NCBI RefSeq assembly: GCF_018863395.1
Contig: NZ_JAHKRR010000001.1
Coordinates: 620,001 to 684,000, forward strand
Origin: Sinomicrobium weinanense
GTDB taxonomy: Bacteria; Bacteroidota; Bacteroidia; Flavobacteriales; Flavobacteriaceae
Reading direction: 5' to 3'
Length of the DNA: 64,000 nt
A model generated the notes under the pieces. That model had not been told where the DNA came from. It did no database searches and was given only the letters and a program-made list of their open reading frames with translations. Every line of letters begins with the position of its first letter. Position 1 is the stretch's first letter. Both the position numbers and the translations under genes were made by a program. Shown here in pieces: positions 1 through 6,631 of this stretch.

Positions 1-94
1 CGCCCAAAAGTGCATTGATGATCTGCTTTTGCGGATGCCGGAAGGTGTCAAACCCCCAGTACTTGTTTAATATGTGTAGTGGTTCTAGCGTGGT
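1..94 (-). CDS. recQ: RecQ-family ATP-dependent DNA helicase, N-terminal fragment (runs off the left edge)
   Basis: The minus strand carries a frame, open to the window edge, whose translation contains YWGFDTFRHPQKQIINALLG. This is the conserved N-terminal motif of RecQ 3'-5' DNA helicases, just before the Q-motif and Walker A. About 31 codons are visible. Between the in-frame stop at 95-97 and the motif there is no ATG, GTG or TTG. The candidates are ACG at 89-91 or ATA at 71-73, so either the start is non-canonical or the 5' end has mutated. The family match comes from the motif alone, because the helicase core lies outside the window. Confidence 0.7.
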
Positions 95-107
95 TTATAG
101 TTTTAGG

Positions 108-157
108 TTCAACCCTTCGACACTTCGGCTGCGCTCAGTGCAGGCAAGCTCAGGGTG
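108..157. repeat. Dispersed CCCTTCG...CTCAGGG intergenic repeat, copy 1
   Basis: An imperfect palindrome that begins CCCTTCGAC and ends GCTCAGGGTGAC, with a nested CACT/AGTG pair around a GC-rich loop. Related copies occur near 6381-6410, 11928-12003 and 21300-21345. It is non-coding and is read here as a dispersed repeat. Confidence 0.55.
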
Positions 158-158
158 A

Positions 159-214
159 CAGGTTTAAAGTCTAAAGTTCAAGGTTTCAGGTTTGGTTTTG
201 GTTTTTGGGCTTGT
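159..214. repeat. Degenerate 7-bp tandem array, theme CAGGTTT/AAAGTTC
   Basis: Eight consecutive 7-bp units, including CAGGTTT twice and AAAGTTC. They keep exact heptamer phase but differ from each other at one to four bases. The array lies between the recQ start region and the 3' end of the GNAT gene. The rest of 215-343 shows nothing recognisable. Confidence 0.6.
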
Positions 215-343
215 CTGAGTTGTGTTGATGAACTTTAGTGTAAAAACTAACTCTAAGTTAGGAAAAAGTACCCGAAGTAAGGAAAATATGTAGGGTTTTC
301 AGACAGCCCGGAGAGGCTTAAGGCCTCATAAATCGTCATTCGG

Positions 344-919
344 CTATTTCCGGGAGATACCCTCATAACTGTTGTTAGGGATTTTTGTCTTGTCCAGTTG
401 CTTTTTCATTTTATAATTTGTGAGTTCAATACCTTGTTTTATCACCTTTTGCTTTGTTAATACCTCAAATCCGGCTTTTTCAAAAAAGGGTCTGGCCGTT
501 ATGCTGGCATTTACGGTCAGTTCCGATTGTCCTCTTTGTATGGCTTCTTTCTCAATTTTATTATAGAGTTCACGGGCAATTCCCTGGCGCTGGTAATCCT
601 TGTGAACAAAAAGGAGGTCAATATGATGGCCTTTATCCAGGGTGCAAAAACCGGTTATTTTTTCGTTGTTTTGGGTAACCCATACCTGCTGACTTGTTAA
701 AATGCGATGCCACCTGTCTTTGTCTTCAATGCCCGAAGCCCATACATGTATTTGTTCGTTATTGTAGTCACTCCTGCATATTGTAGAGATGGTATCGGCA
801 AACAGTTGCCGTAATTCTTCCAGGTCTGCAAGTTGTCCCTTTCTCAATGTTCTTGTTTTTAATTTACTAATGAATATACCGGGAGTTGTTGGAGGTTTAA
901 CGGATCTTATGCGATACAT
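344..919 (-). CDS. GNAT-family N-acetyltransferase (YafP/PhnO-like)
   Basis: This 191-aa protein has a GNAT fold. The beta4 strand IDLLFVHKDYQRQGIA (about residues 100-115) contains the Q/R-x-x-G-x-A acetyl-CoA pyrophosphate loop, and a PFFEKAGFE segment follows as the usual motif B. About 25 residues precede the GNAT fold. The ATG at 917-919 directly abuts the TGA of the upstream gene (920-922), which favours translational coupling and supports this start. The substrate cannot be predicted. Confidence 0.8.
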   Translation of the reverse strand: MYRIRSVKPPTTPGIFISKLKTRTLRKGQLADLEELRQLFADTISTICRSDYNNEQIHVWASGIEDKDRWHRILTSQQVWVTQNNEKITGFCTLDKGHHIDLLFVHKDYQRQGIARELYNKIEKEAIQRGQSELTVNASITARPFFEKAGFEVLTKQKVIKQGIELTNYKMKKQLDKTKIPNNSYEGISRK

Positions 920-1351
920 TCAATCAAAAGGCAAAAGGTCCGGTTCTAAAAAATGTTTTTTTGCCCATGGAGAATTGTAAATATCTACTCCGTAATGACA
1001 GGACATGAGGTCCTTAAAATTATATTTCAGTCTTGGAAATTCTCTTATGAATGCCCTAAATGTCCCGGATTCCGATCTCAGCATAAAGTGATAAACCGCC
1101 TTAACTGCTGCAACCGTCAGGGTCTTATTGAATTTATGGGCTGCTCCGAGTTTCGTTACATAGTTCAGTAATTGAAAACACAGGTTGTCAATAGCCTTGT
1201 CAATCCCATATTTATCAATATGGATCCAGGCAAGCCTTAGATGGGCTTCGTGGTTGAACAATTCAGGACTAAGGGTTCCGCTTTCAAACTGTTGTTCAAA
1301 TTCGAAGTCACTTAATGTGAAATGATTTTCCATAACTTCTTTATTTATCAT
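920..1351 (-). CDS. Conserved hypothetical protein of 143 aa
   Basis: A soluble, mainly helical protein with no signal peptide or membrane segment. It contains FNHEAHLRLAW (about residues 32-42) and a C-terminal Asp/Pro-rich tail, and I do not recognise a named family. It is the first gene of a two-gene unit with the downstream acetyltransferase, because its stop codon directly precedes that start. A shared small-molecule modification role would be inference only. Confidence 0.65.
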   Translation of the reverse strand: MINKEVMENHFTLSDFEFEQQFESGTLSPELFNHEAHLRLAWIHIDKYGIDKAIDNLCFQLLNYVTKLGAAHKFNKTLTVAAVKAVYHFMLRSESGTFRAFIREFPRLKYNFKDLMSCHYGVDIYNSPWAKKHFLEPDLLPFD

Positions 1352-1363
1352 TGTTTTTTCTCA

Positions 1364-1419
1364 GTCTGCCGTCAACCATCCTTCTCTGATTGCATTCAAT
1401 CTGCAATCAATCCTCATTT
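1364..1419. repeat. Weak 7-bp tandem array (GTCTGCC/ATCTGCA theme)
   Basis: Between the ATPase gene and the 143-aa gene the spacer can be cut into heptamers (GTCTGCC, GTCAACC, ATCTGCA, ATCAATC). Similarity between units is lower than in the other arrays of the window, so the call is tentative. Confidence 0.35.
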
Positions 1420-1424
1420 CCCCG

Positions 1425-1976
1425 TCACCACTGCTTTTCCGTTTCCAGGTATTTCAGCATAAAATCTACCCGGGCCGATACAGGGCCGATGGGGACCTCT
1501 ACAAGTTCGTATCCGTAAGCAATATAAGTAGATTTTATAAAATGATGAATAACTTCGGCCTGTTGAAAGTTTTCATAACGTTCGTTGTCGGAAACATAGA
1601 TGTCTTCCCAGGGGGGTAATACGAATATTACATCATACCTGCAATGTTTACAGATCTCTGTAAAATCTGGCGGATAGGAAGTGCCGGCATAGTCCATGTA
1701 AGCGAGTACATCATGGACTCCCCGGTCTATAAAGACCCTGCCTGCCTTTTCTTTTTCTGCCCCGGCATATTGCTGCCTTCGGCTTTCCAGCAATTTTTTA
1801 CTGAACAATAAAGGATCAGTGAGAAATAACTGGGCTATTCCCTGTTTTTGCGCTTCCAGGGTAACCTGCCTGGATATTTCCGGAAAACAGGTGTCCCCCC
1901 TCAGGGAGAGCTCCTGCAGGACGGATGATTTTCCCGTTCCCGGCCCTCCTGTGATAACAATTTTCTTCGTATTCAC
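1425..1976 (-). CDS. AAA_28-type P-loop ATPase/kinase (NadR/Ttd14-like)
   Basis: From a GTG at 1974-1976 the protein has 183 aa and starts just before the Walker A loop ITGGPGTGKSSV. Other features are a conserved RVFIDRGVHDVLAYMDY segment (Walker B-like, typical of the AAA_28 family) and ERYENFQQA near the C-terminus. The frame stays open upstream to an ATG at 2151-2153. That 59-residue extension is Cys/Phe-rich, reads through a 7-bp repeat array and is unlikely to be translated, so I chose the GTG. Members of this family phosphorylate small molecules or bind nucleotides; the substrate is unknown here. Confidence 0.75.
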   Translation of the reverse strand: MNTKKIVITGGPGTGKSSVLQELSLRGDTCFPEISRQVTLEAQKQGIAQLFLTDPLLFSKKLLESRRQQYAGAEKEKAGRVFIDRGVHDVLAYMDYAGTSYPPDFTEICKHCRYDVIFVLPPWEDIYVSDNERYENFQQAEVIHHFIKSTYIAYGYELVEVPIGPVSARVDFMLKYLETEKQW

Positions 1977-2069
1977 CGCTATTTTTTCAAAAATGCAAAA
2001 TAAGGAAATGCAGGTGGAACTAAAAAATCTAACATGGAATTTATACCAGGATAAAGGCCAAAGAACACA

Positions 2070-2101
2070 TCGATTACCGAATACCGAATACTGACTACCA
2101 A
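2070..2101. repeat. 7-bp tandem array, theme CGAATAC
   Basis: Four units in exact 7-bp phase (CGATTAC, CGAATAC twice, TGACTAC). The array lies in the 5' flank of the AAA_28 ATPase gene and shares its theme word with the array at 2564-2597. Confidence 0.65.
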
Positions 2102-2120
2102 CTTTTGGCAGAAAGTACAT

Positions 2121-2150
2121 TTGCGCTGTTCGGGAGAAGCTGTATCTTTG
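2121..2150 (+). promoter_or_regulatory. Bacteroidota-type promoter for the DUF493 gene
   Basis: TTG at 2121-2123, 19 bp, then TATCTTTG at 2143-2150. This matches the primary sigma factor consensus of Bacteroidota (TTG, 19-21 bp, TAnnTTTG) and would place transcription start about 35 bp before the ATG at 2191. Confidence 0.65.
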
Positions 2151-2190
2151 CACTAAACAAGAAACACTAATTTATTTGGAAGATCAGACG

Positions 2191-2472
2191 ATGGGTTCGG
2201 AAAAGGAATTTTACAAGCGATTGAAAGAAGAATTGAACAATACAACTACGTGGCCATCGAGTTACCTATATAAGTTTATCGTTCCGACCGATACGGATAA
2301 AATCAGCCAGATCGAAGATATTTTTGACAACAGGGGTGCGGTAATAAGCAGTAAAAAATCGTCCAATGGCAAATACACTTCGATTTCCGTTCAACTTATC
2401 ATGCAAAGTGCAGATGATGTTATTGAAAAATACAGAGAAGTAGGGAAGGTAGAAGGAGTGATCTCTCTTTAA
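2191..2472 (+). CDS. DUF493 family protein (YbeD-like)
   Basis: A small 93-aa ACT-like alpha/beta protein. WPSSYLYKFIVP followed by a strand-helix-strand pattern ending VEGVISL is typical of DUF493/YbeD. I chose the ATG at 2191 rather than the in-frame TTG at 2176 because it gives the usual family length. The function of the family is not settled. A good promoter lies upstream at 2121-2150. The 247-bp gap after the gene holds a heptamer array and otherwise nothing recognisable. Confidence 0.85.
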   Translation: MGSEKEFYKRLKEELNNTTTWPSSYLYKFIVPTDTDKISQIEDIFDNRGAVISSKKSSNGKYTSISVQLIMQSADDVIEKYREVGKVEGVISL

Positions 2473-2563
2473 TAGGGATCTGTAAATTTATTTGTAATTA
2501 AAGAAGCAAACGTATCAGGATGTAGAAAGTTGGTATTTGCTGATCCGTATTGATCGGCCACAC

Positions 2564-2597
2564 CAGATACCGAATACCGATCACCGAATACCAAACC
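2564..2597. repeat. 7-bp tandem array, theme CGAATAC/CGATCAC
   Basis: Four full heptamers in phase (CAGATAC, CGAATAC, CGATCAC, CGAATAC) plus a partial unit. It lies about 120 bp upstream of the DUF4290 gene and shares words with the arrays at 2070, 49301 and 60442. Confidence 0.7.
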
Positions 2598-2719
2598 ACT
2601 CATCTCTCCTGCGATAATTGCTGGTTATTCGGAAAAAAATTAGTATTTTGCACTCCGTTACTTTGCTCCGCCCCAACTTGGTTACACTTCAATTATAGCA
2701 AATTTAATTCTTAAATATT

Positions 2720-3364
2720 TTGATCAATAGTTTAGAGTATAATACAGAGCGTAAAAGGCTTATTATTCCCGAATATGGCCGTCATATACAAAAAATGATA
2801 GACTATGCGGTTTCCATAGACGACCGGGAGGAACGCAATAAGGTGGCCAGGGCCATCATTGGAGTTATGGGAAATCTCAATCCCCATTTAAGGGATGTTC
2901 CCGATTTTCAGCACAAGTTGTGGGACCAGCTCTTTATCATATCCGATTTTAAACTGGATGTGGATTCGCCTTATCCGAAACCGGAAAGAGAACTTCTGGA
3001 ACAAAAACCGGAACCGTTGAAATATCCCCAGAATCATCCCAAATACCGTTTTTACGGGAACAATATCAAAAGGATGATCGATGTCTGTAACAGCTGGGAA
3101 GAAAGCGATCTCAAGGAAGGCCTGAAATTTACGATTGCCAACCATATGAAAAAGAGCTTTCTCAACTGGAATAAAGACACTGTGGAAGATGGAGTGATAT
3201 TTGATCACCTTTACGAGTTGAGCGAAGGTAAGATCAACCTGGCCAAATGGGATGAAGACCTTACGGACAGTGATGACCTGATGCGTGGCAAATCCAGGCA
3301 CGGAGGGAAGCCCAGCCAGAAAAACCGGAATACCAAGAATAACCGGAACAAAAAACGCTACTAA
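2720..3364 (+). CDS. DUF4290 domain protein, upstream partner of murA
   Basis: This 214-aa protein starts at a TTG. Its body matches the Bacteroidota-restricted DUF4290 (IPEYGRHIQKMIDYA near the start, then HLRDVPDFQHKLWDQL) and ends in a basic Lys/Asn/Arg tail that may bind nucleic acid or a membrane surface. The gene lies directly before murA with a 94-bp spacer, the usual arrangement in this phylum, so a cell-envelope role is plausible but unproven. Confidence 0.8.
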   Translation: MINSLEYNTERKRLIIPEYGRHIQKMIDYAVSIDDREERNKVARAIIGVMGNLNPHLRDVPDFQHKLWDQLFIISDFKLDVDSPYPKPERELLEQKPEPLKYPQNHPKYRFYGNNIKRMIDVCNSWEESDLKEGLKFTIANHMKKSFLNWNKDTVEDGVIFDHLYELSEGKINLAKWDEDLTDSDDLMRGKSRHGGKPSQKNRNTKNNRNKKRY

Positions 3365-3458
3365 ATCTTATTTTCAAATCCCCGATTTCGGCTTCGCCCT
3401 GCCATGGATATGTTACCGGAGGGAAGGGGCTGGAATTTTTTAAATACGATGGTCTTTA

Positions 3459-4769
3459 ATGGGTACATTTAAAATAGAAGGAGGACAAACACTACGAGGA
3501 GAAATCACCCCTCAGGGAGCAAAAAACGAAGCCTTACAAATATTGTGTGCCGTACTGCTTACGGACGAAACCGTTACCATACACAATATTCCCGATATAT
3601 TAGATGTCAATAAACTTATTGACCTGCTGGAACGGCTGGGTGTCAAAACAGAAAAGCTGGGCAAGGGCGCATATAGCTTCAAAGCTGATGAAATAGACCT
3701 GGACTACCTGCAATCCGTACAATTCAAGGAAGACGGTAAAGGCCTTCGCGGTTCCATTATGATCGTAGGGCCGCTGCTGGCGAGATTTGGCAAAGGATAT
3801 ATTCCCAAACCCGGCGGAGATAAGATAGGGCGCAGGCGCCTGGATACGCATTTCGAAGGCCTCATTAAACTGGGAGCCAGGTTCCGGTATAACCGGGAGG
3901 AATATTTTTATGGCGTGGAAGCCGAAAAGCTGAAAGGCGCATACATGCTGCTGGACGAGGCTTCGGTGACCGGAACGGCAAACATTGTCATGGCTGCCGT
4001 ACTTGCAGAAGGGACTACGACCATCTACAACGCCGCATGCGAACCTTATTTACAGCAGTTGTGCAAAATGCTCAACAGGATGGGAGCCAGGATCAGTGGT
4101 GTAGGGTCTAACCTGCTTACCATTGAAGGTGTTGAAAAACTGGCGGGAACCTCGCATACCATGCTGCCCGATATGATAGAGATAGGCAGCTGGATAGGCC
4201 TTGCTGCCATGACACAAAGCGAACTGACCATTAAAAATGTTGGCTGGGGAAGCCTGGGGCAGATCCCGAATGTGTTCCGTAAACTGGGAATTACCATTGA
4301 AAAAAGAGATGACGATATCTATATTCCGCCTCATACCGACGGTTACGAGATACAGAGTTATATAGACGATTCCATACTAACGGTGTCTGACGCTCCGTGG
4401 CCAGGCTTTACACCGGACCTGCTGAGCATTATACTCGTTGTGGCTACCCAGGCCAAGGGTAGTGTGCTTATACATCAAAAGATGTTTGAAAGCCGCCTGT
4501 TTTTTGTGGATAAGCTGATAGATATGGGAGCCAAGATCATCCTTTGCGATCCACACAGGGCTACGGTGATCGGGCACGACTTCAAATCCAGGCTCAAGGC
4601 CACGACCATGACCTCTCCCGATATCAGGGCAGGAGTTTCGCTATTGATCGCCGCACTTTCCGCCAAGGGAACATCTACCATACACAATATCGAACAGATA
4701 GACCGCGGTTATGAAAATATCGATGAACGTTTGAGGGCTATCGGGGCCAGGATAGAGCGGATTGCATAG
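3459..4769 (+). CDS. murA: UDP-N-acetylglucosamine 1-carboxyvinyltransferase
   Basis: MurA carries out the first committed step of peptidoglycan synthesis, moving enolpyruvate from PEP to UDP-GlcNAc in the cytoplasm. At 436 aa the length is typical of the EPSP-synthase-like two-domain fold, and the N-terminal GGQTLRGEITPQGAKNEAL and inner repeats are clear. In the catalytic loop the usual Cys (Cys115 in E. coli, in PGGCTIG) is replaced by Asp: the sequence reads PGGDKIGRR, with Asp near residue 121. Asp at this position is known from fosfomycin-insensitive MurA enzymes. Confidence 0.95.
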   Translation: MGTFKIEGGQTLRGEITPQGAKNEALQILCAVLLTDETVTIHNIPDILDVNKLIDLLERLGVKTEKLGKGAYSFKADEIDLDYLQSVQFKEDGKGLRGSIMIVGPLLARFGKGYIPKPGGDKIGRRRLDTHFEGLIKLGARFRYNREEYFYGVEAEKLKGAYMLLDEASVTGTANIVMAAVLAEGTTTIYNAACEPYLQQLCKMLNRMGARISGVGSNLLTIEGVEKLAGTSHTMLPDMIEIGSWIGLAAMTQSELTIKNVGWGSLGQIPNVFRKLGITIEKRDDDIYIPPHTDGYEIQSYIDDSILTVSDAPWPGFTPDLLSIILVVATQAKGSVLIHQKMFESRLFFVDKLIDMGAKIILCDPHRATVIGHDFKSRLKATTMTSPDIRAGVSLLIAALSAKGTSTIHNIEQIDRGYENIDERLRAIGARIERIA

Positions 4770-4791
4770 GTGATTCCGGTTTCACCGCGTA

Positions 4792-5454
4792 TTATGCGGT
4801 CCCGGGAATGTATCCCCAATGTTTGAGTTCATCTTTGTCACTGATCTGCTTTGTTCCGCCGTCATGGAGCAAAATTGTCTTTGTGGCAATCCCGGTAATA
4901 TTTTTATAGTCGTGGTCAGTAATAATAAATCCCTTATGCTCTGATTGTTCCCTGATCATTGCTTTAATGTCGTCTTTATAAACGGGAGCAATACCATTGA
5001 AGGGTTCATCGATAAGGATAAACTTAGCGTTCGAAAAAACGATCAATAATACCTCGATCAAACGTTTTTCTCCGGAAGATAATTGTTTGCTTGTTCTGTT
5101 GAGCAATGGCCTTATGTGAGAATAGTTTTTTATTTTTTCCGCGTTCTTTTTATGGCAGAACAAGGATATTATGGTTTTTACTTTTGTATGGTCTGGCAGG
5201 AAATTGTCCTGGGGTAAGTATTTAATGAGATTTCGGGTGTCGGCCACTCCTTTTAAAACTTTCTCATCAATTCTTACAAATTTGTTTTCTGCCGGGATGG
5301 AGCCAAAAATAATCTTCAATAAGGTCGATTTGCCCGACCCGTTTCTCCCGAGCAACCCGACAATTTCGCCGGACTTACATGTAATAAAAACATCTGTCAG
5401 CAACTGTTTGTCCGGGAAGATTTTTCTTATACTGTCTATATGAAGTAAGCTCAT
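4792..5454 (-). CDS. ABC transporter ATP-binding protein
   Basis: The 220-aa nucleotide-binding subunit has Walker A GLLGRNGSGKSTLLK, signature LSSGEKR (first Gly of LSGGE replaced by Ser), Walker B FILIDEPF and an H-loop ITDHDY. I start it at the ATG 5452-5454 because it overlaps the TGA of the upstream membrane gene (ATGA); the longer frame to 5508 has no family support. The partner is the 96-aa membrane protein encoded just before it. The substrate is unknown. Confidence 0.8.
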   Translation of the reverse strand: MSLLHIDSIRKIFPDKQLLTDVFITCKSGEIVGLLGRNGSGKSTLLKIIFGSIPAENKFVRIDEKVLKGVADTRNLIKYLPQDNFLPDHTKVKTIISLFCHKKNAEKIKNYSHIRPLLNRTSKQLSSGEKRLIEVLLIVFSNAKFILIDEPFNGIAPVYKDDIKAMIREQSEHKGFIITDHDYKNITGIATKTILLHDGGTKQISDKDELKHWGYIPGTA

Positions 5455-5741
5455 ATCAGTGAGAGGATCAGGGCAATGAATAAACTTATGGAAATGGTGC
5501 TTGCCCATAGCACAGGTTTGTTTAACCCGAGATTAAAATAGAAATAATATTCGTTTTTATTCCTTACCTCATAAATGAAATAGTGAAATAAGGGAGTCAA
5601 TAAGAAATAGGCCAATCCGGACCATTTAAATGAAAAGCTCCCTGTGGCCGATAATCCTAAGATCCCTGTCAAAATAGCTATTGAAGCCAAAGGAAGTATC
5701 AGTTTTTTATAAAAGGTCCATATGCTTAAGATTATACTCAT
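5451..5741 (-). CDS. Small membrane protein, partner of the ABC ATPase
   Basis: A 96-aa protein with about three hydrophobic segments (residues 10-30, 38-55, 75-95) and a short polar loop EVRNKNEYYFYFN. It overlaps the ATPase gene by four bases, so the two are likely translated together. It is too short for a standard permease, and may be a reduced membrane subunit or an anchor. Confidence 0.6.
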   Translation of the reverse strand: MSIILSIWTFYKKLILPLASIAILTGILGLSATGSFSFKWSGLAYFLLTPLFHYFIYEVRNKNEYYFYFNLGLNKPVLWASTISISLFIALILSLI

Positions 5742-5958
5742 ATACTCAAAACTGTCTGATGGTATATCCTTCTGAAAAATAGATATGGTTAATGTTTTTT
5801 CAGGGATAAGACCTTGTTAAAGGTACTCAAAATCCTCAAAATTCGCTGCGTCTTCCCCGAGATATCCCAGGCCACGGACAAAAAACGAAATATAGGGGCA
5901 AAAGGATCATCTTGTAGTCAATTAAAGGAAGTTTAAACGAGTTCATTGGTTTATGTAC

Positions 5959-5966
5959 TATCTTTG
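5959..5966 (+). promoter_or_regulatory. -7 element TATCTTTG upstream of the antitoxin remnant
   Basis: TATCTTTG matches TAnnTTTG and lies 19 bp before the ATG at 5985. No convincing TTG is found at the right distance. If it is active, the broken antitoxin gene is still transcribed. Confidence 0.45.
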
Positions 5967-5984
5967 TTGTGTAAAATATGTGTT

Positions 5985-6194
5985 ATGCAGAGAGTTGTAA
6001 TAGACATACCGGATAACAAAATAAACTTCTTTATGGAGTTCATAAGGCAACTTGGCTTTAAAAAAGTGTAGAGGCTTTCCAAAGAGAAAAAGGAATTTGT
6101 AGATGATGTAAAAGACTCTTTAAAAGAAGTGGAAAAACATAGGCGGGGAAAAATAAAACTTTCCACCGCAAAAGAGTTTTTGGATGAGCTTTAG
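5985..6194 (+). pseudogene. DUF2683-like antitoxin gene interrupted by an amber codon
   Basis: One frame reads MQRVVIDIPDNKINFFMEFI, continues to FKKV, meets TAG at 6069-6071, then goes on in the same frame with RLSKEKKEFVDDVKDSLKEV to a second TAG at 6192-6194. Together this is 69 codons with the architecture of the small Bacteroidota type II antitoxins that normally precede a RelE/ParE-like toxin. No toxin gene follows; only repeat-rich DNA does. A single substitution (for example from CAG, AAG or GAG) would explain the stop. Suppression or reinitiation cannot be excluded. Confidence 0.6.
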
Positions 6195-6631
6195 TGTAAT
6201 TACTATCAATGTTTTTAATATCAAAAAAACTCCTCCCTTGTGATGAAGGGAGGTGGCCAAACTTCAGTTTGGACGGAGGGTTAGAAAGCCTATGTCTCAG
6301 GAAAAATATAAACGTATGGGGTGAAATCCCAAGGCTTGGGCCGGGTCAACAAACTCCCCGACCCACCAAAGGTGGCCCACCCCTACTTCGGCAAGCTCAG
6401 CACAGGCCTTCATCTGAAGAGGGGAGCCTTAAGCTCTTAAAATCAATAGAGTATTTGCAACGGAAATTTAAATCACTTCATGGTATAAAGCCAAAAAAAG
6501 GCTTTGAATCCAGGGTCTTTTACTAAATCTATACTATCTTTTTTAAGCCTGTGTCTTAAAAGCCCTGTCCGAACCATAACACTCTCACCCAATAGCGTGG
6601 TACTTTTAAGGACGTAATAGAGTAAAAAGTA
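6195..6631. other. 437-bp gene-poor spacer with repeat debris
   Basis: No gene is supported here. An open plus-strand frame at 6209-6526 has repeat-like composition and no family resemblance. The stretch holds an inverted CTCCCTT/AAGGGAG element at 6231-6285, a CTTCGGCAAGCTCAG fragment at 6390-6404 related to the CCCTTCG...CTCAGGG repeats, and a small hairpin AAAGCC/GGCTTT at 6487-6505. It may mark where an antitoxin's toxin partner was lost. Confidence 0.5.

Noticed and set aside
454-980. Plus-strand open frames opposite the acetyltransferase gene and the next gene
   Set aside because: They are antisense to well-supported minus-strand genes, lack family motifs and have shadow-like composition.
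6209-6526. A 105-codon plus-strand frame in the spacer before mutS2
   Set aside because: Its sequence runs through palindromic repeat DNA (Gly/Pro/Arg-rich translation) and shows no conserved motif; its last part was tested as a toxin remnant but no toxin signature was found.
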